A stretch of DNA of 12,314 nt from Chloroflexota bacterium (GTDB lineage Bacteria; Chloroflexota; Chloroflexia; Thermomicrobiales; UBA6265), in NCBI GenBank assembly GCA_019348515.1, contig JAHWJF010000047.1, forward strand, positions 1 to 12,314, in the 5' to 3' direction. Position 1 is the stretch's first letter. Every line of letters starts with the position of its first letter. Both the position numbers and the translations under genes were made by a program. The notes beneath the pieces are model-generated. The model had not been told where the DNA came from. It saw only the letters and a list, made by a program, of their open reading frames with translations, and searched no databases. This document shows positions 6,593 through 12,314 of this stretch, in pieces.

Positions 6593-7588
6593 ATGCAAAC
6601 AGATGTCGAGCGTTTCTTGCACATCTTGGAAACCGAGCGTGGGTTTTCTGTCAATACGATCTTCGCGTATCGGAATGATCTCACTCAGTTCCTAGCGTTT
6701 CTACGCGGAGAAAATGGCGACGACGGCGTACGAGATTCGGCTGAAGCCTCTGATCATAACGACATGAGCCTGGGCCCCAATCAGCCGCCAAGTGTCCTGC
6801 AATGGAACCAGCTCACGGACGATGAACTGACCAGTTATCTCTTGTACCTGCGCACCCGTAAGTACGCGTCTTCGACTACTGCCCGTAAGATGGCGGCGAT
6901 CAAATCCTTCTTCAATTTCCTGATCAGTGAGGGTCAGTTGCGCGGTGATCCAGCGGCGCGGATGACCTCACCCAAGGTCGACAAGTACACCCCGCGTTCG
7001 ATCTCGCAAAGCGAGGTTGAGCGACTGCTCGAGCAGCCGGGAAAAGCTGGTGATACGGACGCGCGAAGACCCGAGACGGCGCGTGATCGGGCTATGCTCG
7101 AAACGCTTTACGCGACAGGAATGCGTGTCAGCGAGTTGGTCGCCCTCGACTGTGAAGACGTCGACCTTCTAGAGCGCAAGATGCGATGTGCCGGGCGAAG
7201 TGCCCGGGAGCGGTACGTGCCGCTCCGGGACAGCGCTGTCGTCGCAATCGACCACTACCTCTTCCAAGCTCGGCCCTTGCTGACCCTGCGCGATGAGAGC
7301 GCGCTGTTCCTCAACCACAGGGGAAATCGTCTTACACGGCAGGGTTTCTGGTTGATCCTGAAGTCCTACGCCAACAAAGCCGAAATTGCCGACATTACTC
7401 CGCATACGCTTCGTCACACCTTCGCGACCCACGCGCTGCGCCGGGGCGCGGATTTGCGGGAGGTCCAGCAACTCCTCGGGCATGTGAGCATTTCGACGAC
7501 CCAGGTGTACCGTCGGATGGCGGCTGGGCAAACCGATTCCGAGCGCGGCGCCCAGGCAGTTATCGGGCGTGACGAGTATCTCGATTAG
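6593..7588 (+). CDS. xerD: XerC/XerD-type tyrosine recombinase
   Basis: This tyrosine recombinase is likely the chromosome-dimer resolvase acting at dif sites with a partner Xer protein. The N-terminal SAM-like core-binding domain covers about 1-125 and the catalytic domain about 136-325. Visible catalytic residues are R178 (ATGMRVSEL), H271 and R274 (HTLRHTFATH), H297 (LLGHVSISTTQ) and nucleophile Y306, with Xer-like spacing. The SISTTQ block is closer to XerD than XerC. Two oddities are seen. The beta-hairpin motif that is usually GKGNKER reads GRSARER, placing Arg202 where catalytic Lys is expected. Residues 38-72 form a charged, low-complexity insert that brings the protein to 331 residues against about 300. 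Its position between ald and glyS, with no phage or transposon genes, argues for a housekeeping Xer rather than an integrase. Confidence 0.93.
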   Translation: MQTDVERFLHILETERGFSVNTIFAYRNDLTQFLAFLRGENGDDGVRDSAEASDHNDMSLGPNQPPSVLQWNQLTDDELTSYLLYLRTRKYASSTTARKMAAIKSFFNFLISEGQLRGDPAARMTSPKVDKYTPRSISQSEVERLLEQPGKAGDTDARRPETARDRAMLETLYATGMRVSELVALDCEDVDLLERKMRCAGRSARERYVPLRDSAVVAIDHYLFQARPLLTLRDESALFLNHRGNRLTRQGFWLILKSYANKAEIADITPHTLRHTFATHALRRGADLREVQQLLGHVSISTTQVYRRMAAGQTDSERGAQAVIGRDEYLD

Positions 7589-7704
7589 GCCTTGAAGCTG
7601 AAGACCGCAGCCATCGGGGAATAGTTCCCGGTGTGGTCCTTCTCATCGAGATAGCGGAGCCAGACCGTATCGCGCGCCGTCATAGGCTGGAGTCTTCGTC
7701 AACA

Positions 7705-9120
7705 ATGACCATGCTGGAAAAATCGCGGATCGTGACCATGGACAAGATCACCGCTCTCTCCAAGCGGCGGGGATTTGTCTTTCCGGGGTCGGATATTTAT
7801 GGTGGTCTCGCGAACACGTGGGACTATGGGCCGCTCGGTGTCGAACTCAAGCGCAACGTGCAGCATCTCTGGTGGCGTCGATTTGTTCACCAGCGACGCG
7901 ATATCATCGGCCTCGATGCCGCCATCCTGATGAACTCCCGCGTATGGGAGGCGTCGGGCCATATCGAGGGCTTCAATGACCCACTCGTCGATTGCCGCAC
8001 GTGCAAGAGCCGCTTTCGTGCGGATCATCTGATCGAGGAGCGGCTGGGGCAACAGGTTGAGGGCGCGTCTCCGGACGAAATGTCCAAGATCATCCGGGAA
8101 GCCGGGTTGAAGTGCCCGGTATGCGGCAATGCCACACTGACTGACGCCCGTCAATTCAACATGATGTTTCGCACGGTCATTGGACCTCTGGAAGAGACGG
8201 GAACCGAGGTCTTTCTGCGCCCTGAAACGGCGCAAGCGATGTTCGTGCAGTTCAAGAACATCCTGGCGACAGGCCGCGTGAAAGTGCCGTTCGGTATCGC
8301 CCAAATCGGAAAGGTGTTCCGAAACGAAATCACGCCCGGTAATTTCATCTTCCGCCTACTCGAGTTCGAACAAATGGAGATTGAGTACTTCGTCAAGCCC
8401 GATGAGGCGGCAGAGGCTTTTGAGACCTGGTTGATCGACATGCAGGCGTGGCTTAGCGAGATCGGCATCCGTGACGAGTTCGTTCGATTGCGCGAGCATG
8501 ACGCTGACGAACTCTCTCACTATTCGAGTCGCACCGTCGATTTCGAGTACCAGTTTCCTGGAGCGATGGGGTGGCGAGAACTGTACGGACTTGCCAATCG
8601 AACCGATTTCGATCTTACCCGGCATCAGGCATTTAGCGGCGAAGACCTGCACTATTTTGACCAGGCGGAGAACCGAAAGTACGTCCCGTATGTCATAGAG
8701 CCGACGTTTGGTGTAGACCGCACCTGTCTCACGCTTCTCATCGATGCATACGACGAAGAAGCGACCGTAGATGTGAATGGGAAGCCAGAAACGCGGGTTG
8801 TTCTGCGCTTCCATCCACGCGTTGCGCCCTACAAGGCCGCAGTTCTGCCATTGTTGAAGAAGGATGAGTTGGTTCACCTGGCGAAGAGGCTCTTCACGAA
8901 CCTCAACGAGAGATCCAGCGTTTTGATCGACTACGACGAGACCGGTAACATCGGAAAGCGCTACCGACGGCAAGATGAGATCGGGACGCCGTTCTGCTTT
9001 ACGATCGATTTCGACACGATCGAGGACGACACCGTCACCGTGCGTCACCGTGATGATATGAGCCAGGAGCGGCTGCCAATGAACGCGGTCTCCGAGTGGC
9101 TCGATGAGCGGCTCACCTAA
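7705..9120 (+). CDS. glyS: Glycyl-tRNA synthetase, alpha2 (single-chain) type
   Basis: This class II aminoacyl-tRNA synthetase charges tRNA-Gly. From ATG 7705 it has 471 residues, normal for the dimeric eukaryote/Gram-positive-like form. It is unlike the alpha2beta2 GlyQ/GlyS enzyme. Landmarks are KRRGFVFPGSDIYGG (20-34), WDYGPLG (39-45), a zinc-type pair CRTC/CPVC (C97, C100, C137, C140), motif 2 FRNEITPGNFIFRLLEFEQMEIEYF (205-229), motif 3 with GVDRT (336-340) and a C-terminal anticodon-binding domain from about 365. The frame is open to GTG 7633, but those 24 residues are not family-like. ATG 7705, 7711 and 7738 are all possible starts. I prefer 7705, which has GGAG 12 bases upstream, though this is weak. 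The 116-bp leader (7589-7704) contains a small GGGAA/TTCCC hairpin at 7617-7629 and no T-box that I can recognise. Confidence 0.96.
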   Translation: MTMLEKSRIVTMDKITALSKRRGFVFPGSDIYGGLANTWDYGPLGVELKRNVQHLWWRRFVHQRRDIIGLDAAILMNSRVWEASGHIEGFNDPLVDCRTCKSRFRADHLIEERLGQQVEGASPDEMSKIIREAGLKCPVCGNATLTDARQFNMMFRTVIGPLEETGTEVFLRPETAQAMFVQFKNILATGRVKVPFGIAQIGKVFRNEITPGNFIFRLLEFEQMEIEYFVKPDEAAEAFETWLIDMQAWLSEIGIRDEFVRLREHDADELSHYSSRTVDFEYQFPGAMGWRELYGLANRTDFDLTRHQAFSGEDLHYFDQAENRKYVPYVIEPTFGVDRTCLTLLIDAYDEEATVDVNGKPETRVVLRFHPRVAPYKAAVLPLLKKDELVHLAKRLFTNLNERSSVLIDYDETGNIGKRYRRQDEIGTPFCFTIDFDTIEDDTVTVRHRDDMSQERLPMNAVSEWLDERLT

Positions 9121-9158
9121 CCGCTGGCTCGCGACTCCGGCCGAGCGAGGCTCACGAG

Positions 9159-10145
9159 TTAGCCAGTCATCTCAAATGTCGCCTGTGGGTCGTCGGCGGA
9201 TAGGCGCCCACCTTCGACGACGGCGTAGCGCAGCGCGAACCCGCCGCTCAAGGTTAGCGCCGAAGCGATCAGAGTCGCCGGGCGGCGCGTTCTCCGGGGA
9301 AGATGATCCAGAGCAGCGGAGACGATCAGTGGTAACGCGACGCCGGCGCCGACGATGCCGTGGCGGACGATCATCCCAATCCGGCCCTCGCTGAGAGGCT
9401 TCGCCGTCGGACCGAGCGCCATGAGCCACCCGAAAAGGAGTGAGCCCTCCGCGACCGTGGCGAGCGTTTCCAGGGTGCGCAGTTGTCTAGTTCCCTTTTC
9501 AGCGTCGGGACCAAGCAGGATGGCAGTCGCGGTGATGGCCGCCGCCGCCGAGGTCATGGCGGAAGAAAGAAACAACGGTCCGAGGAGTGCGGGACGCTTG
9601 CTCCATAACGGAACAGCAGTCGCCGCAAGCAAGACCCCGGTGTATCCGGCGACGAAGAAGCCCGAAATCGCGCCAAGTAGAGCCACCGCGCTGCTGGCCG
9701 TGCGTCGAGTTCTCGTAAGGAGCGGCCCCGCGCCAGGCGCCAGATCGTCCGCCATCTGAAGCAGTGTGCTCAAGGCGGTGATGAGTCCGAACGCGGTTAA
9801 CCCCCAAGTTCCGACCGACATTGGTGAACTTGTCCTGAACACGCGGAGCATGTTGAGGAATCGGCCGGGACGGCCAAGGTCAAGAATCAGGAGAGGCGGG
9901 CACGGAACCAGTGCGACGACGGAGACGTAGGTCGCCACCCGCGCCACGGACGCACCTGGCGAACCGCCGCAGAGTCGCCCGAACGCCGCGATGACGGCCG
10001 ACGCCCCGGAGATGCCGCCAAGAAAAAAGTACCCCGTGACGAGCCACTTCCAGTGTGGACGGTGAATGACGGGAACGCCGTAATAGCCTTTTTGCGACAC
10101 GTCCTGGACCGAAGCGGGCTGCCCATGAGGCTGCTGCCCGGTCAC
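9159..10145 (-). CDS. nrfD: NrfD/PsrC-type membrane anchor subunit of a molybdoenzyme-like redox complex
   Basis: This 328-residue polytopic membrane protein has about eight hydrophobic segments. The NrfD-family signatures are GYFFLGGISGASAV (38-51), LDLGRPGRFLNMLRVFRTSSPMSVGTW (88-114) and FFVAGYTGVLLAATAVPLWS (163-182). NrfD subunits bind quinone or quinol and pass electrons to or from a partner ferredoxin subunit. The GTG start overlaps the stop of the upstream four-cluster ferredoxin gene (GTGA), so the pair should be made and assembled together. No catalytic molybdopterin subunit lies in the window. Its stop is 38 bp from the convergent glyS stop. What substrate it serves (formate, polysulfide, DMSO or another) cannot be read from this subunit. 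Confidence 0.9.
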   Translation of the reverse strand: MTGQQPHGQPASVQDVSQKGYYGVPVIHRPHWKWLVTGYFFLGGISGASAVIAAFGRLCGGSPGASVARVATYVSVVALVPCPPLLILDLGRPGRFLNMLRVFRTSSPMSVGTWGLTAFGLITALSTLLQMADDLAPGAGPLLTRTRRTASSAVALLGAISGFFVAGYTGVLLAATAVPLWSKRPALLGPLFLSSAMTSAAAAITATAILLGPDAEKGTRQLRTLETLATVAEGSLLFGWLMALGPTAKPLSEGRIGMIVRHGIVGAGVALPLIVSAALDHLPRRTRRPATLIASALTLSGGFALRYAVVEGGRLSADDPQATFEMTG

Positions 10146-10927
10146 CCGCGATCTCGAAACGAGATGGCGGCTGCAATGCTGAAACCCGCGGCGGCCAAGA
10201 CCGTCGTCACAGATGCGGGGAAGATGTTCAAGCGCGGAAGCCGAGGGCGCGCCGGAAGGTTGAATCCATCGGGAGGACCGTTCAACACGAACATGGCGTT
10301 CAGGCCTGCAATTCCTCCGGTGCCGCCCAACTCATCGCCTCCGTAGAAACTGGCTTCAGCGACCCCTTGCTCCTTGAGCGTTGCCACCCGCTCGTGGCCT
10401 GCCGCTCTCAATTCGTCGACTTCACCGAAGCGGATGGAGCCGGTAGGACAGGCTGTCGCGCACGCGGGGGCAAGACCGCCGAGAAGTCGGTCATAGCAGA
10501 GGGTGCACTTGTGCGAGCCGCCGTCCGCGTGCTCCAGCTGAGGAACGCCGAATGGACACGCCGGAATGCAATAGCCGCAGCCGTTGCACACGTTGTCCTG
10601 GATAACCACGGTCCCGAATTCGGTACGGATGATTGCTCCGGTCGGACACGCGTCAAGGCACCCGGCGTGGACACAATGCTTGCAGACGTCGCTGAGCATG
10701 AGCCACGCAATGCCGTGTGGAGTTGGTCGCTCCACGAATGCGACGTGGCGCCACGTGGTGGCGCCAAGATCGACGGTATTGTCATAACTGAAACCGGTTA
10801 ACTCAGCGACGCCTGGCGCTGAATCGCCCGGAAGCTGATTCCATTGCTTGCAAGCGACCTCGCACGCTTTGCAACCGATGCACAAGGTGGCATCGGTGAG
10901 GAACCCTACGACGGGTGGTTCCGCCAT
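10142..10927 (-). CDS. Four-cluster ferredoxin subunit, formate dehydrogenase beta (FdhB/FdnH)-like
   Basis: From ATG 10927 the protein has 261 residues. Sixteen cysteines in four groups can ligate four [4Fe-4S] clusters: C16/19/22/26, C82/85/90/94, C114/117/120/124 and C141/144/156/160. The opening VGFLTDATLCIGCKACEVACKQWNQLP and the segment ATTWRHVAFVE resemble beta subunits of formate dehydrogenases. A single hydrophobic segment near the C-terminus (about 234-256) matches the membrane anchor of that family. The frame is open to TTG 11044, but GGAG 8 bases before ATG 10927 and the start of homology favour the shorter form. The stop overlaps the NrfD start. Its role would be to wire an active-site subunit to NrfD and the quinone pool, but that subunit is not beside it. 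Confidence 0.92.
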   Translation of the reverse strand: MAEPPVVGFLTDATLCIGCKACEVACKQWNQLPGDSAPGVAELTGFSYDNTVDLGATTWRHVAFVERPTPHGIAWLMLSDVCKHCVHAGCLDACPTGAIIRTEFGTVVIQDNVCNGCGYCIPACPFGVPQLEHADGGSHKCTLCYDRLLGGLAPACATACPTGSIRFGEVDELRAAGHERVATLKEQGVAEASFYGGDELGGTGGIAGLNAMFVLNGPPDGFNLPARPRLPRLNIFPASVTTVLAAAGFSIAAAISFRDRG

Positions 10928-10935
10928 GAACCAGA

Positions 10936-10939
10936 CTCC
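10936..10939 (-). promoter_or_regulatory. Shine-Dalgarno site for the FdhB-like gene
   Basis: GGAG on the minus strand lies 8 bases before ATG 10927-10925 and decides between this start and TTG 11044, which overlaps the mutY stop. The rest of the 113-bp gap (10928-11040) carries a small hairpin, GCACC-GGGC-GGTGC at 10950-10963, of unknown meaning. Confidence 0.6.
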
Positions 10940-11040
10940 ATTCCTGCTTGCACCGGGCGGTGCCACTGGCCCGCGTTCATCTCGATTCCGGTCGGGGAGC
11001 GCAAAGGCAATAGTGGAGTTTTTCGTTCGCCAGCATGCGC

Positions 11041-12006
11041 TCAAGGGAGCCGAACTCGAAGGCCGGACCCGGCTGCCTCCGCTGAGGCGTCGTACGGCAC
11101 TGGGTCTTCGGCAATGACCGCCAGCCCATCTCGTTGGAGTCCTTCGACAATGCCGCGCAACCAGGGAATGTTTTCCTGGGCGAATCCCTCCTGGACAATC
11201 GAACCGAGCTCAGTAAGGGCGATCCCTGTCTGGTCATGCTCAGGAAGTCCCCGGAGCGTCTCGACGATGCGGCCCCTGTAGTATCGCGTCGTATTCTCAA
11301 AAGGTACTATCGTCTTCCGCACCTGGGACCTCTTGCTCCCAAGCGTGGCTTGCATTGTGGGAAACGCGGCACACGCGTCCCGCAGTGGGCAGACAATGCA
11401 GGCCGGGCGTCGGGCGGTGCAGTGAAGTGCGCCAAACTCGATCTGCGCCTGATTCCACGTCCAGCCGTGCCCGAGTGGAACCAGTGCCTCCGCGGCTTGG
11501 AGTGCTTCCGACTCGGTGACCGATTCCGACCCAAAGACAACCCGGGAGATGACTCGCCGCATGTTCGTATCGAGGAATGCGACATCACGCTCATAGGCGA
11601 ACGCCGAGATTGCTCCGGCCGTATAGGAGCCAATCCCTGGCAGTTTCTTGAGCGCGACTGGATCGTCCGGAAACCTGCCTTCTAGCTCATTCACGATCAC
11701 AACCGCCGCCCGTTGCAAATTCACCGCCCGCCGGTTGTAACCAAGCCCGGACCAGAGACGGATGACCTCAGCTGTTGGCGCGGCCGCGAGATTGTGAACG
11801 GTTGGGAAACGTTCGAGGAATCGCGTGTAGTAGGGGAGCACACGGTCCACCTGGGTCTGCTGGAGCATGACCTCGGAGACGAGAAACGCATAGGGATCGC
11901 GCGTTCGCCGCCAGGGTAGGTCACGCGCGTTCGCCGCGAACCATTCAAGTAGGCTGGCCTGGATGAGACTCAATCGTGCCGGTTGGATATCGGTGTGAAC
12001 CGTCAT
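11041..12006 (-). CDS. mutY: A/G-specific adenine DNA glycosylase
   Basis: MutY removes adenine mispaired with 8-oxoguanine in base-excision repair. The N-terminal catalytic domain has SEVMLQQTQV with the catalytic Glu (E45), the helix-hairpin-helix LPGIGSYTAGAI (122-133) and the catalytic Asp in LDTNMRR (D146). The [4Fe-4S] loop C-x6-C-x2-C-x5-C uses C196, C203, C206 and C212. At 321 residues it is shorter than the roughly 350-residue E. coli-type enzymes. The C-terminal part after about 230 (FENTTRYYRGRIVETLRG...) looks like the short actinobacterial-style tail rather than a clear MutT-like 8-oxoG-recognition domain. ATG 12006 lies 8 bases after the upstream thiol-oxidoreductase stop with no strong ribosome-binding site, suggesting translational coupling. 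Confidence 0.96.
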   Translation of the reverse strand: MTVHTDIQPARLSLIQASLLEWFAANARDLPWRRTRDPYAFLVSEVMLQQTQVDRVLPYYTRFLERFPTVHNLAAAPTAEVIRLWSGLGYNRRAVNLQRAAVVIVNELEGRFPDDPVALKKLPGIGSYTAGAISAFAYERDVAFLDTNMRRVISRVVFGSESVTESEALQAAEALVPLGHGWTWNQAQIEFGALHCTARRPACIVCPLRDACAAFPTMQATLGSKRSQVRKTIVPFENTTRYYRGRIVETLRGLPEHDQTGIALTELGSIVQEGFAQENIPWLRGIVEGLQRDGLAVIAEDPVPYDASAEAAGSGLRVRLP

Positions 12007-12014
12007 GGCGGCTG

Positions 12015-12314
12015 CTATTGAGGAAGCTGTGGGCGTTTGATTTCGCGGACATATGGGCGGTCACAAACGGCACGCACGAAGTCTTCCCATAGCGGGAGCG
12101 CATCCACTGATGGGGGAGGTGGGAGGAGCCGAAGATAGGCGGATTGGCCACCGGGAAAGACGAATGTGGGGGTACCGAACACGCCGAGTCCATCTCTACC
12201 GGACACATAGTCATCCCTGATCTCTTTCAGCAACTCCCGGTCACTGAGGTCGGCCTTGAATCGCTCCAGATCGAGCTCCGATCGCGAGGCGGCCTCCTCG
12301 AGCGTCGACCGTTT
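12015..12314 (-). CDS. DsbA-family thiol oxidoreductase, 5'-truncated by the window edge
   Basis: Only the C-terminal 99 residues are present; the frame is open to the right edge with no stop. An alpha-helical, charged stretch (the end of the DsbA helical insertion) leads into GVFGTPTFVFPGG. There TPT is the cis-proline loop that faces the active site in thioredoxin-fold DsbA and 2-hydroxychromene-2-carboxylate isomerase-like proteins. The CxxC region would lie outside the window, so I cannot tell a disulfide oxidoreductase from an isomerase or glutathione-transferase-kappa relative. It ends at TAG 12017-12015, 8 bases before mutY, and is probably co-transcribed with it. A TTG at 12233 is not the likely start, because the family-like sequence continues upstream of it. 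Confidence 0.8.
   Translation of the reverse strand, partial: KRSTLEEAASRSELDLERFKADLSDRELLKEIRDDYVSGRDGLGVFGTPTFVFPGGQSAYLRLLPPPPSVDALPLWEDFVRAVCDRPYVREIKRPQLPQ

Noticed and set aside
7589..7704. T-box or other riboswitch in the glyS leader
   Set aside because: The 116-bp leader is too short for a T-box, no T-box sequence is seen, and the only hairpin (GGGAA/TTCCC) has 5 bp.
9121..9166. Bidirectional terminator between glyS and nrfD
   Set aside because: CTGGCT/AGCCAG (9124-9129, 9161-9166) and CTCGC/GCGAG (9128-9132, 9145-9149) overlap each other, have large loops and lack T-runs, so the evidence is too weak.
11134..11685. Open plus-strand frame of 183 codons
   Set aside because: It is antisense to mutY and has no recognisable domain.

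Overview
The window is about 12.3 kb of gene-dense, GC-rich bacterial chromosome. It carries no rRNA, tRNA, CRISPR or insertion sequence that I can see. The gene set is mostly housekeeping: MEP isoprenoid synthesis, site-2 protease, alanine dehydrogenase, Xer recombinase, alpha2-type glycyl-tRNA synthetase and MutY. A ThuA/Gfo-Idh-MocA sugar module and a formate-dehydrogenase-type FeS/NrfD pair are added to it. The short MutY with an actinobacterial-style C-terminus, the frequent GTG starts and the gene content suggest Chloroflexota (Thermomicrobia-like lineages) or a similar high-GC lineage. That placement is an inference with modest confidence. A C/G homopolymer tract at base 1 suggests that the left edge is a contig end.

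There are three blocks. Block 1 (1-5172, minus strand) reads rseP, ispG, a membrane-anchored YaeI-like phosphoesterase, a Gfo/Idh/MocA dehydrogenase and a ThuA-domain protein cut by the left edge. The last two overlap by 4 bp (ATGA) and form one translational unit. Block 2 (5400-9120, plus strand) reads ald, a XerD-like recombinase and glyS. Block 3 (12314-9159, minus strand) reads a DsbA-like thiol oxidoreductase cut by the right edge, mutY, a four-cluster ferredoxin subunit and an NrfD-type membrane anchor. The last two overlap by 4 bp (GTGA).

Blocks 1 and 2 diverge from a 227-bp intergenic region (5173-5399), the longest gap in the window. It contains a perfect 18-bp palindrome and further inverted repeats. 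Blocks 2 and 3 converge with only 38 bp between stop codons. No gene-free stretch exceeds 300 bases.

The main points for follow-up are the ald/rseP intergenic palindrome, an Arg in place of the catalytic beta-hairpin Lys of the Xer recombinase (located inside a local quasi-palindrome), the FeS/NrfD pair with no molybdopterin catalytic subunit beside it, and the ThuA/dehydrogenase pair. I found no convincing previously undescribed system.
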